DNA of 64,000 nucleotides from Aurantiochytrium sp. KH105. Taxonomy: Eukaryota; Sar; Bigyra; Thraustochytrida; Thraustochytriidae. Made by a program: the position numbers and the translations under genes. The notes beneath the pieces are model-generated. The model saw only the letters and a program-made list of their open reading frames with translations, ran no database searches and was not told where the DNA came from. Each line of letters starts with the position of its first letter. Position 1 is the first letter of the stretch. The DNA lies in NCBI GenBank assembly GCA_003116975.1, contig BGKB01000143.1, forward strand, positions 62,001 through 126,000, written 5' to 3'. Shown one piece after another: positions 33,201-46,100 of the stretch.

Positions 33201-36200
33201 TGACCTTGGCGTCGTCCCAAATGAGGTCTTTCGAATGCAAGGCACTTTTGCAGCCTCGTGCCATCAACTGGTGCGTTTAGATCCAACAACCGCTGGTCCG
33301 GGCATTCGCGTTTCTCCGGATTGTATGACGGCGGAGTACACGGGAACTGGGCCAGATACGGGAAAACGCTCACACGTGTTGGGTGCGCGGGGATACACGC
33401 GGGGGGTGCACTACTGGGAAGCCCGAATGCTTGGCATGCAGTGGGGCAGCACGCTGATTGGAGTCACGGACCGCAAAACCACGCACGAGCTCAGACCGCG
33501 CCAGCAATCGCGCAGTGTAAGTCAGTCGGATATTCGCGGCGACGGATGGGGCGACGGATTTGGCTTTGTCAACTATCGAGCAACGCACAGCCCAGACGGC
33601 GAGCTGCTTTATGGCTCCTTTTATGCAGTGAACGATGTCGTCGGTGTGCTGCTCGACATGGATCGCGGGCGACTCCACTTTTTCAAGGACTTTCAGGACT
33701 ATCAAAATGGTGACAAGCAGGTCATTGTTGATCTTGGCCTCGCGTACAGCGACCTTCGTCGCAAGTGTCGCAGCGGTCGTAGAAGAAGAACCGGCGCGGA
33801 AGATATCAAGTTCTATCCTTGTTTTGGCTTCTCCAAAGCCCATGATCGCATCACACTTCAAGATACGCGCTCTCTTGAGATGAAGAAAGCGTCGTTTCCT
33901 GCTCAGGTATTTGCATATGCGGAGTCCGTGAATCTCTTTCGACGCGTCATTTCCCCGCGTCCTGCAAATGCGATGGATCCGCGGCTGCTCGCGGGCCTTA
34001 CGTCAACGTGGGAGGGCATCAGCTCGACCAACGGCGCCCACCGCATAGTGTGGTCTCTAGGCCGGATTCCTGTCAATCTGTGGACGAGTCCAGACGTTTG
34101 CGAGGCCGCGAGCCCGCCAGAGCTGAGCGGTCTCCGTGTCGGAGACCGGCTTACAACGAAGCGAGGGCCGGCAACTATTCTTGGCGCCCGAGGCGGCGCG
34201 CTATGGTACACGGTGGACGGCGCGGACGAGGCTCTCTTTTGGTCGCCCAAGGAATTGCAAAAGCTTGTGCGCGACGGCAAGGTGCGGCGCGAGACCGCTG
34301 ACGAGCGGAGCTTTTCGAGTGCAGGCACTGCACACGAAGTCCACGACAGGGCACGGGACCAAGATTCGAGAAGACCAGAGGAAAAGACGAGGAAACCAGA
34401 TGGAGTCGTCGAGGAGAAAGACAACGTCTCAAGTCCGTACGAAAAGGACGGGCCCTATCCTGGTGTTGCAAGTGTCTTGCACGATGCCCTGAGCTGCTCA
34501 GGAGGCATGGCGGACTGGTCTGAGGCATTGGATCAGGAATTAGTTGTTCTCGTTAACCGATTGTGCGATCGGCGCGCCTGCGAGCCGGAGCATCTGAGTC
34601 CTCATGACGTAGCGTCAGAGCTGAAGTATTGCAAAACTGCTCGAGCCGAAATGCGGCGACTGCTCGACTTTGAGGAATCGTTCGTGCTTGCAAGATTCAC
34701 GGCGCTTTTGCATTTGAATTCGCGAATGCGTAGCCTCTTCGAGCTCGTGGACTTGCATACGAGCGAAGCATCGCCTGGTCAAGTCGTTTTTCGAGCGACA
34801 CCTCGTAGCGGAAGCGTGTTGCGGAGCGCTGAGAATAGGGCGCGCGGGTACTCGACGGCAAAGCTGCTGTCAAGAGGACGTGGGCGCATCTTCTCTCGTG
34901 TCAAGCTCGAGTTTTGGAACGCCGCCATCGCTTGGACGACTACGCCAACAGTCCCAGCCGCGGACGAGTACGATCCTCCGCCCGACTTTCCTGTGGTGCG
35001 TGTCAATCGCATCACGGCAGGTGATCAGCGCCTCACGGCTCTGGAGGGCGCGGAACGACTCCAAACCTCAGTCCTTGGGCAGCTCATGGTTAAGGCCGGA
35101 ATGGAAACGTGGCCGTCGCGGATGCTACGACGATCATACTCTCACATTCAGGACGCTTCGCAGCAACGTTGCTTCTTTGTCAAGTTCGAGAGCGAGGGCG
35201 TAGATGACCACGGTGGCCCATACCGCGCCGTGTTTCAGATTGCAATTGAGGACGAGGCCGCGGGGCCTCTGCAAATTCTCTTGCCGTGTCCAAATGCTGC
35301 CGATGGTGCGTTGGAAAATGCGGACCGCATGGTATTTAGCGAGCTCAGGCCATCTTTGGATGCCAATGCAAGTCATGAGAGAGGTGTTGAAACCGCTTCC
35401 GCTTCTATCTCCACGCCTACCAGTGGGCGTCCTTCGCGTCGCAGGACGTCGAACGTCGTTTCGCAAAAGCAGTCGTGGCCAGAAGGCGCAGCGGGCAGCG
35501 GGCGGTGTCTCGAATTTCTCGGCCGTCTTATTGGAGTGGCAACGCGCCATGGTATTCACGTGGGTCTCTCCCTGGCGCACCTAATCTGGCGACCGCTCGT
35601 TGGCCTGCCTGTGGGCTGGCGTGAGCTGCATGAGACGGATAGCTTTACAGCCAGGTCATTGCGCCAAATTGAGTCACTTTCAGATGAGCAGTGGGCGGAT
35701 GAGGACGCCGCGTGGAGCGAGCTCTTGTTGGATCGCCTTGGTGCCGCGAGCTCGAGTCTACCTGCAGGTTGCGTGGTGCACAGACCAGGTCAAGCACCAT
35801 ACATTCCTTACGAATCGCGAAGCACCGTGGTGGAGGCGATCGTGAGGCAGTGCGTCATGACCGCGGCCGAACCAGTGACAAGGTTCATGGAGGGTCTTGC
35901 TGAAGTGTTGCCAACGGAGCATTTTGTGCTCTTCACTCCGGAAGAGCTGGAACGTCTGATATGTGGCGCGCCGGAAATTGACGTGGGCTTGCTGAAGCGG
36001 GCTACGGTGTACGAGGATGTAGATCCGAATGCTCCTCATGTGAAGTACTTTTGGGAAGCACTTGAGGACATGACGCAGGAAGAGCGGTCGAAATTTGTTA
36101 ATTTTGTGTGTGCGAGATCTCGACTGCCGCCTTCGCTGGACAAGTTTCCAATGAGCTTCAAAATCCTCCCGCTCGCCCGCAAACCGGGTGCGTCTACCGA

Positions 36201-36402
36201 CAACAACGCTGATGATGATGATGGTGTGCAGCAAGATGACATCCTCTTGCCTCAAAGCCAGACTTGCTTCTTTACGCTCGCGCTTCCCGAGTACTCCAGC
36301 AAGGAGGTTTGTTCGCAAAAGCTTCTCTACGCTGCGAACAACTGCAACACCATGGAAGATTTTGATGAGCACGACGCTCAGGCCTTTTCTGGGCTTATCT
36401 GA
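18216..36402 (+). CDS. Giant HECT-type E3 ubiquitin ligase (ZZ, SPRY, UBA, RanBP2-ZF, MORN, HECT); interrupted by assembly duplication
   Basis: Removing one copy of the 183-bp duplication plus the N (31965) gives one continuous frame of 6000 residues. Domains in that numbering: ZZ zinc finger (about 495-542, CDGCNSNGLILGQRFECAFC); laminin-G-like (815-950); SPRY (1780-1960); UBA (3402-3444, LMDMGFPRRWAQYALEQN) with a UIM-like IALSLSKAEDAQ; a second laminin-G-like (3890-4015); RanBP2 zinc finger (4595-4619, WSCPACTFLNEMEHSCCAIC); SPRY-like; MORN (4831-4870); SPRY (4957-5154); HECT (about 5590-6000) with catalytic Cys5956 in QSQTCFFTLALPEY. HECT ligases take ubiquitin from E2 onto this Cys and transfer it to substrate. 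The mix resembles HERC1/HECTD4-type giants. I chose ATG 18216; 18120 and 17937 are in-frame alternatives with poorer protein sequence. Acidic runs, e.g. 30409-30495, are linkers. Confidence 0.93.
31782..32148. repeat. Exact 183-bp duplication around a single N (assembly overlap)
   Basis: Positions 31782-31964 and 31966-32148 are identical, separated by one N at 31965. The offset of 184 breaks the HECT ligase frame; deleting one copy plus the N restores it exactly. This is what two contigs with an unmerged overlap joined by a placeholder look like. Confidence 0.96.
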
Positions 36403-37185
36403 TAACGTATGAAGATAATAAAAATGAAAAGCGAATTGTGACAAGAGCAAGACTTTTTTACTTTTTTTTTCTTCTCCCGCATTCTTTTTACTTTTTGACC
36501 GTTACGAATAAAAAGTTCCGACTGTGAATCAATAGTTGTAGCAAGGGGCAAATACAAGGCTGGCAAGAGCCAGGAGCCCAGAGTTGTAGTAGGTCCTATT
36601 CGTCATAATGGTGCTTGCATAGCGGAGGGCTCATAGGTCGAGCTTTGGGCCACGTTCACGTACGAGTTCGCTGGCTAGCGCAGCGCCTGCAGCATGCTCA
36701 CGCTCGACTTTGACTCACGTGCCGCGCTGCTTTGGATAGGAAAAGAAGGACTGTTAGACAGGAAAGGAATGACCGAGACTGCAAACGCTGACAGACGAAG
36801 ACCAACCAAAGCATCACTGCTAGCCTACTTCCTAGGTAGGCTCGCCACTCTCCCGAGACTTGGATTTTGGCGGGACGTTGAAAAGACTAAAAAGGAAAGG
36901 GAAGGAAGTGAATGAAGTGAATGGAGGGAGTTGACAGCGAGGCAGAACTCCAAAGAAAAGGGCCCACCCAACAAGTCGGTTCCGCCAGCCCTAGACTTTC
37001 TAGTAGTCCAGGCACAGCGTTGTCTGCTGGGCTTGCCTCCCTCGACGCATCAAAGGCACGCCATCTATTCTCTTGCTAATCTACTCGTGTCGTACAAACC
37101 TCCATTGGGTCGCGGGCGCCAGTCTGCGGAGAAGAAGGCCCCGCTCCGCCCCGCCCCACTCCGCCCCCTGGACCTCTTTGCCACA
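36403..37185. other. Intergenic region between the two giant genes
   Basis: The first 130 bp are AT-rich with a T-run and contain the likely poly(A) signal of the HECT gene. The rest is the presumed promoter of the Ig receptor, including CCGCCCC-type GC boxes at 37141-37170 just before the start. No gene is seen. Confidence 0.5.
36507..36512 (+). terminator. Possible poly(A) signal AATAAA
   Basis: AATAAA lies about 105 bp after the HECT ligase stop, following a T-rich stretch. Position fits a 3' UTR; not otherwise proven. Confidence 0.4.
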
Positions 37186-40100
37186 ATGCCATCGGCAAGG
37201 CGACAGCGCGCAAAGTCATGCGCTTGCATCAGAGCGTTGAGGTGCTGGGCATTCGGGACACTCGTCTGTCTAGCCAGCGCAGTCTCCGCCGTGCCAGCGT
37301 TGCAAAAGGAGGGCGCAAGGGTCTTGGCCGGGACGTCGCAGCGTTGCGATGATGAAACCTACGAAGGCGACCTCTTCGCGCAGAGGGTCCTGCAGCGACC
37401 TACGAATCGACTTCTCGTCAAGACGGAGGGCAGCGCAACGAGCAATGTCGCCGAAATTCAGGAACTCCAGCTCTGGAGCCACCAGGTCATTGACGTGACA
37501 GTGAGCGGAGCCCAGCTCACAGGCGGAACCTTTACGTTGGAGTTCTGCACATTCGACGTGCAGCTGCCCGGCACTGTTGATCTCGCGCCAATCCCCGGCG
37601 ATGGCTCCGACGACCTTATCCTGGTAACCGTGGACGACGACGAAGATGTAGCAACATCATGGGAGAATTTTGGCGTCTACTCGGGCTACCCAATTCGCAT
37701 CTCCACGGACGAGACAACTGAGACGCAAGATCGGGCGGTGTACCGTATCTACTACACAGAGTGTGACAATTGCGACGGCGATGTCATGCAACTGGACCGG
37801 GACTACCAAGGCACGACTATTCGACGAGGCGGAGGCGCTGTGTGGGGCTGCTCTTGGGACCTCCCCCAAACGCAACTCTCGTACGCAGCTGGCACGTCGG
37901 CAATGGAAGCTGCTTTCGAGAATGCTCTCGGCAGCGGTGCGGTGGAAAGCGTGACGCGAACTGCGATTGACGAAAACCTGGGGCAAGGTTTTATCTATCG
38001 CGTCACCCTGGCCAAGGGAGTAGTCGGTGTACACGCCCGCGTCGACTCCTCAAACCTGCGTGGTGAAAGTATTAGTGTTAATGCAACCGAAGTCGTTCGG
38101 GGTGCGGAGGAAGACGCCACCTTTGCTTCCGAGACAGAACGCACGGATTTGGAGGGGTCATATACGTTGGGATTCGATGGCGAGGATACAACTTCACTTG
38201 CAGCCACGTCTTCTGCACTACAGGTGAAAAATGCGCTTGCGGACCTGACTGGGATTGGCCCAAATGTCGCAGTCACAAAGGGAAGTGATGGATGGACGTG
38301 GCAAGTCACCTTCAACGACGAAGCGGGGGACATTGCGGACCTTGCCACAACTATTCTGAGCGATTCGACGCCGGGCCTTACACTCAAGGTCGAGACTGTG
38401 CGAGTTGGACTCGCGACACTCGACGGCGAGTTTGAGCTTGTTCTGGCTTCCACAAACGCGTCAATAACCGTTTCTGCAACGGAGACGGACACAAACATGC
38501 GAAGCCTTCTCCGTAGCGGGCTAGGGCTCAGCGACGTTTCGGTGACGAGGACAGGGCCTTCTGAAAGCAACGGATTCGAGTGGGAGATCGGTCTCACCGG
38601 AGACTGTCCCGACGAGTTTGATCCTGACGATGACAAACTTTATATAACGCCAGCCTGCGATGTGGAGTTGACGCCCGGTCCTCGGACTGCTAGTTTGCTG
38701 CTGGGAAATGATGCGACGCTGACAGTGACAAATCTTGTCGCCGTCGATTTCGCAGGCACGTGGGGCGGAGAGGCTGTGAGTTGGCGCGAAGCGTCCCGCA
38801 CGCCAACGAGCCTCCCGGCCTCAACAGCATCAAATGGTCGCTACTATCTCCCAGTCGAATCGAACCAGCGAGGTCGTTACGTCTTTGAAGCTGTTTCCAG
38901 CAGCGACTCTTTAACCGTTGTTGGCACCGAGCTCGTCTTTGTAGATGCAGCTTCGCCAAATGCAAGTGTCGGTGAAGCATTGGCGGTGTCCTACCCTACG
39001 GATTGGATTGAAATCACAGGCAATGCATCCTCGGCCCGCTTTGGATCTAGCATTACGAGCTACGCTTGGACGCTGAAATCCAAGCCAGCGAGCGCTTCAG
39101 CAAGCGCAGGACAAATTCGGTACCCGACCGCAAAAACCACCACGGTGAGCAATTTGAATGTTCCCGGGACCTTTCAGTATCAGCTCCGCGTCACAGATAG
39201 CCTCGGGCTCACGTCGTGCGCGCTCAAATCCGTCAATGTTCTGTTTGCCCCGTCCATTGATCAGCCTCTGCAGGACCAGGATATTGTTCCCGGAAACGAT
39301 CTCGTGCTCAACTGTACAGCATCAGGTTCCACTCCGCTTTCGTACATGTGGAACTTCAAAGATGTCACACTTGATGTTCCTTCGACCACGTCGGTTCTCG
39401 TCCTTCCTGAGGTCACCGAAACTGACCAAGGAAACTATAGCTGCTCTGTGACCAACGAGGTTTCGACAATTCAAAGCAACAGTGTCTGGGTCAACGTGTA
39501 TAATCCTGTAGAGATTGTATCGAGTCCTTCGCCAACCGTCGCGGCTCCCGGCGGCTCGGCAACACTCTCATGTGCTGCAACAGCGACTTTTCCCGTCAAT
39601 GTTACATGGCAACGCCGCGACTTTGGCGATACGACGTGGTCAACATATTCAACTCAGCGTGGCATCAGTGGAACAGAGGACGTTGCTTCGAGCTTTACGC
39701 TGACGCTAACGCAAACAAGCGAAGATGATGAGGGCGAGTACCGCTGCGTTGTGGCCAACATCGTTGGAAATGCTTCCTCCGCGTCCGCGATGCTTGATAT
39801 TCTGGATCTGCCGAGTAATGTGAGCCTCACGGTGGAACCTGAACGCGTGCTTGTGGATGGCATCGACGAGGACGGGAGGGGCAGCTTTAGACTCTCTTGC
39901 TCAGCATTGGGACAAAATTTGTCGTTTGCCTTCGCTCGCAGTGGCGCCATCATTGCTAATCAGGTTGACTCGCTCTATGTCAGTAATGTTACAGCAGCCA
40001 AAGACGCAGGTGAGTACACCTGCGTCGTGACGAACGGCGCGGGATCCGTGTCGAGTGAAGGGCTTGAAATTGTCGTGAACACGCCTCCAATCATTGTGGA

Positions 40101-43100
40101 GCAACCAACCTCGCTTGTGGTACAGCCAGGCGACAACGTAACGCTTGACGTGCAAGCAACTGGAGCGCGTCCACTAGAGTATTTGTGGAAAAAAGATGGT
40201 CAGTTCATTCGTGAGGAGCGTTCTGCGCTCCGCAATTTGACATTCACGTCTGTTGCGGAATCGGATCAAGGCTCGTACTCCGTTGTCGTCTACAACCATT
40301 TAGGTCACGCAGAGTCTGTGAGCGTCACACTCAATGTAGACGATCCACCGCAGATTGTCTCACCACTGGAAGAAACAACTGTTCGTGTTGACCCCGGGGA
40401 GACAGCACAGCTACGATGCGTAGCGAATGGAACGGGTACGCTATCATTCATGTGGTATGAGGTGCTCAATGCCACCGCGAACACCTTGACACGAGTTGTT
40501 CGGGGCCGTGAGACATCTGGAGCAAACTGGACTGAGCTTGCTCTCCATTCCGTGACTAACGACGATGATCGTGCGTATCATTGCTTGGCCACGAGCGATC
40601 TGGGTGAAGCCTTATCGCCCGCCATTGTTCTTGACGTAAATGATCCCCCGAGCATCACTCTTAACCCTCTCGACACCTTTGCCGAGCCCGGAGCTACTGT
40701 CATCCTTCAGGTCGAGGCCTCCGGCGCAGAGCCCATTTCCTTCCAATGGCGCAAAGATGGCGCGCCCATCTCGGATGCGACAGCGCGTATCATTATCCTG
40801 CGCAACGTCAGTGCCGCAGACGAAGGCAGCTATGACTGTCGGGCGACCAATCATCTGAGTCCCGTCACCGGAGCGCTCAGCGAGGTCGGCGAACTGCGAC
40901 TCGCCCGAGCGCCCGAAATCGTCACAGCCCCGCAGCAAGAAACCTATGTGGATCCTTCTTCGACGGCGACGCTGAGTTGCGCCTTTTCGGGCGCGCCTCC
41001 CATGACTTACACATGGCTGTACCGCAGCGCGGGCGCTGCTGATCTCATTTTGCAGCAAAATGAGACTGACGAGGCATATGTTGAGAGCGTTTTCACAATT
41101 CCTTCTGCCGTGGAAAGTGATCAAGGAACATACGTGCTCCTCGCGGAGAATAGGCTTGGCAATGTGACGAGTTCCGCAGCGGAACTCTACGTCAACGACC
41201 CCCCCGTGATTACCTCGGAGAGGGTCAGTAAACTTGTGGACCCTGGAGCAAATGTTTCATTCACCTGCGCAGTGACAGCGGACCCAGCTGTGGAGAGTGT
41301 AACCTGGAAGCGCCGGCCCGCCTCCGGCTCAAGCGGGGACGTTGTCCTCAGCGGCCAGACTTCGCTCACAATTGAGATCGCTGCGGCGCAACAAGAGAAT
41401 GAAGGCCGATACGTTTGTCTTGCGGTCAATTCTGCCGGGTCAGCGGAAAAGGTTGTCGGTATTCTCGACGTCCGCGATCCTCCAACAATTGTGCGCATGG
41501 AGCCCGTTGCTGAGGGAGGGATTCTCACGGTCGATCCTCTGCAGTCAGTAACGCTCTCTGCGGTTGCCACAGGGCTGGAGCCACTCTCATACAACTGGAC
41601 ATTGAATGGCGAAGTTGCTCAAATGGGCACGAGCAGCAACTTTACATTCGTTCCAAGTGAGGCAGGTTACGTATACGTGCGCGTGACAAATCAGCTTGGC
41701 TTTGACGTATCGACGCCTATCCAAATTGCCATTAATGCCCCAGCTCAAGTTGACTCTGTCACCATAAGTCCCGCGAATGGACGCATCATTCCGGGCGGTT
41801 CCGCAGAGCTTTTGTGCCGCGGCTCCGGCTCCACTCCGCTCTCCTTTTCTTGGCTGAAAGACGGAGATCTCGTTGAGAGTACGGTGGATCCAGTGGGTGC
41901 TGACGCGACCGTAAACGCTTCGGATGTTCCTCGATTTGTCATCCGTGAGAGCGACGACTACTCGTCGCTGTTACAGGTTCTCGATGCCGATGTTGCGACG
42001 CATTCCGGCTCTTATTCGTGTCGGGTGCGTAACTCTGCACTTCCAGCTGGAACAATCTCTTCACCGCTTGACCTTGAGGTGGTAGTTGCCCCGTCGCTAA
42101 GGGCCACCAAGCCCGAAGATATCACCCGTCTCCCCGGAACCAACAGCACTTTTCAGTGTGAGACTGTTGCTGGAACTGGGCCCTTTGAGATCCGCTGGTT
42201 TTATACCGAGACGCTTGGTGTTGCGGCTGAGGAAATTGCAATGTGGAACAGCTCGCTGTTTGAGGATGCAATCGGTACATATCAGCCGAATGCCAGCGCT
42301 GATGAGCTCATTCTCGTCATTCGAAACGCCAGCGACGATGACGAAGGCTTGTACTCGTGCGAGGTGTGCAATGAGGGTGGTTGCGCGCAGTCTCGCTGGG
42401 CTAATCTGGGTGTATCGGATACGCCTCGCATCGTCGAACAGATCCCGAGTGGCGAGAACGCCTCGATTGTAGCGAATCCAGGTGAAATGGTGACTCTCAG
42501 CGTGGAAGCATCTGGCTTGGAGCCGCTGGGGTTTCAGTGGTACAAGTATGATAGCATTACCGACGCTATGGTGCTCGTAGAAGTGGACGGTGATGCATAC
42601 CATTTGGAGCCAGAGTCGTGTAGCGAAGCAGGTGTGCCTTGCAAGCTTGTCATGGATGAAGTTTCGAATGATCAAGCTGGCTCGTATCATTGCGTAGTCT
42701 CAAACTCGCTAGGCTTGACAAGCTCAGTACTGGTGAGTCTATCCGTCACGGTGAGACCATCGCTCGCTGATGAAACGACGTGGCCTACGAGCCTCGTGAC
42801 GGCGTGCCCTGGGAACGAATTTGAGCAAGAGGTCGAGCTGGTGGGCACGCGTCCAATGCTCATTGCATGGTATTTCAGTGCAACCTTTGCGGGAACAACT
42901 TCGATTTTTACCACCGAACCTGTGTGGCAGACGACAGAGGCAGTCTTTCGCATTTCTGATCCAGAGTACAGCAACGAGGGCTACTACGCATTCATCGCAA
43001 CAAATGTTGCCGGAACCTTACGGTCAGAGATTGCTAGACTCGAGGTGAACGAAGGACCCTCTGCGGCCGCAGATGCCACGGGCGCATCGCCTCGACACCC

Positions 43101-46100
43101 TGTGACGTTACCACAGACCTTTACGAGGCTATATGGAACTGCTTCGAAGAACGCTGTCTCGTATTCGTGGGAGTTGCTTTCGAGCCCAGATCTTGGATCG
43201 GGTAGAGTGCAGCTTCTCACACCTCTTGCTGCAAGCACGGACGTTCTTGGTCTCACTGCCCCTGGAGCGTATGTTTTCCAACTGACTGTAGTTGGCTCAA
43301 ATGGATGCTACAGCACAGACACTGTGTCCGTGACAGTCAACACTGCGCCGATTCCAGTTGTCTTTGATGCAACAATCAGCCTTGGAAACTCTCCTGCAGA
43401 GCTTGATGCGAGCAACTCATATGATGCAGACGCGGGAGGCTCGATCATTTCCTTTGATTGGAATGTGGCGGCGCTCGATGGATCTGTGGAGCTTGCCAAG
43501 GATGTGGCTCTCACGGGAAATGATACGGCAATTGTTTCTCTAAGCTATCCTGCAGTAGGACTCTACGAGCTCGTGCTCACGGTGACAGACAATGACGGCG
43601 CAACAAGCTCGCAACGCGTGACGCTGAACGTGCTCGATATCAAGTTCCTCAGTCCCTCCCCGCCATTTGCGGCGCCGTTCATTCTTGGGAGCTGTTTCGA
43701 ACATCTCATTGTGGTCGACATCGAGGGCACCCTTCCCGATGGAGAAGATACGACGTTCCGTCTTGCGTTCACCACATCGAATGAAACGACCACTGCTGAA
43801 AGCCCGACGCTTGTAAGCTCTCAGCTTCGGAGCCTTGAAGGGGCCTCGATGACATCTGCAGGGGCGCAAGTGGTGTACATGTGGTCAGTAGGCCATCGCG
43901 TTATGGCTGGCACTGGCTACCTTGAGGTTGTCGTTGGCACGAATGCTCGCACGCGGACGTCAAGCGACATGTTCGAAGTCATTCTTCCCTATCGATTCGC
44001 GATCACAGATGAAGGTGACTGCGATTGCGCTGCGACGCCGTCCCGATCCCAAACAATTCGGTGCATCGGTTTTGGTCACGACAGCTCTGCCAGCGGGGAG
44101 AGCTGTGCTTGGTATGAGGTCGAGCATGATGATGCCTTGTGCGAGAGGTACGCGCCAATGCCCGCTAGAAACGTTTCGTGTTCAGCGGCGGACCTCGACG
44201 CCTGCTCAGTCTCGACGGCACACTGGCAAACTGGAGCATGGACGCAAAGCCCGGGGCTCGACAAAAGTACTTTTTGCTCCGCGAAGCCGTGCGAAACTGT
44301 GCGCTCGAGAGCTGTACAGTGCGTGGACGAATCAGGTGAAGAGACGAGTGACAGCGCATGTAGCGGCATTGCGCCTCTCGCATCGGAGACATGCATTGCT
44401 GAAGAGGATTCCTGCTTTGTTGGTGAGCTCCGCCGCCTTGGAGGTCAGAGCATCGATGCTGAAGCAGACGACGAGACGTGCGTGGCCGTAATATACCGCG
44501 AAACTCCCACCCTCTGCTTTGACACTGCTTCCGGGTATCTGCTGAGCGAGGATGACTGCGCGAGCTCGTCGCTTCCGAGCGTAGACGAATCACTCGCCTG
44601 CTCCAGCATATGGTTTGCGGACGCCTGGTCTTGTGACCGCGCAACAAACCTTGCGTGGCGCGACGTGACATGCGTCGATTCGGTTACGTTCGCATCTTCT
44701 GAAAGTTGCGATGCGGACTTGCGGCCTCCATCGGGCGCAGCATGCGTTGGCACGAATCGGATCCTCGAGGATGATGAGCAGCTCATTTCCAATGACGGGT
44801 GGTTCCGATGGAGACTTGGTACATGGGGAGAATGCTTTCTCGTATCTGGAAGTTTCGGCCCAAGCACCTGCCCAATGACGCAGCGGTCGCGTGAGGTGTT
44901 TTGTGTCAATCGTCAAGGCGAGATAACAAGCGAAACGAGGTGCGCAGGTATTGAAAAGCCGCGATCAATCGAGACGTGCAAGAGTGAGTGCTTGACGTCT
45001 TGCGAGGCAACGTGCGGAGTACATGGGCGCTGCGAAGATGGCTTAACTTTGTCGTGCACTTGTGACCATGGATGGGCAGGGGACACATGCAGCATCTCGG
45101 GCGAGGAGGCCGAGAACTGTAACGGGGAAAACCAGGTTTTGACCAAGGACAGTGAATGCTGTGACCTTAGTGTTGCGACGCTGAGCAACGCTGGAGAGTG
45201 CTGCGCAAGTGGTGTGGTGGATCGCAAAGGTGCGTGCTGCGCAAGTGGAGAGCTCGACATTTGCGGAGAGTGCGATGGAACGGGAAGGTCTATCGATCTG
45301 CAAGGAGAGTGCTGCGACAGCGTACTGGACGCCGAAGGTTCCTGCTGCTCGAGCGGCTTGCTCGACCGCTGCGGTGTCTGCGACGGCACAGGGCACTCGT
45401 GCGTTGCGCGGGCAACCCTTGAGGGCTCGCTCGGCCTCGCTGACGACGATAATGTCACATTTTGGAGCGATGCACAGAGACACCTGATTGCATCACAAGT
45501 CCTTGCAAATGTCTTGAACGCAAGTCTGCCTGCGGCGTCTTCTTGGACTCTTCTCGGACTACAAGTGATCCAGACGCAGGAACGCCGCGTGCTGGGTACT
45601 AGCGATACCATCGAAGACAACTCGCTCGAGGTTGTTGCCAACGTGGAAATGTACGCCTCATCAGAACTTCAATGGCCCACCATTGACAACGCGAGCTCTT
45701 GGTCAGAATTGAGTGCGAGTGCATTCAATGTAAGCGGGGCAAATGTGGTTGCAGCTGGCGTCTGCGGGAATGGAATTTGCGAGATTGGCGAGCGCTGTAC
45801 GCGTCCTGGATGCTGTCCCTCGGACTGTGTTGCACCAGATGCGTTGGTGCGGTGTCCGTCAGATTGCTCTTCTCATGGACGCTGCCTAACTGATCGTGGA
45901 AAATGCGATTGTTACCCTGGTTATGGAGGAGAGGACTGCAGCTCGTGCACGGGATCTTCGCGACTTAGTGCACAGGGGCAGTGCATTCCATTATTATGGG
46001 TACCTGTCGCGGCGTCTGATGCGATGAGCGCTGGGGGAAATGATGACGATACGAATGCAACCATTGTGACCGTGGTTCGCAAGGTGCAAGTCTTTTGGCC

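Noticed and set aside
31918-36402. Separate 1494-residue HECT gene
   Set aside because: Its start lies inside the duplicated overlap copy. It is the C-terminal part of the same giant ligase.
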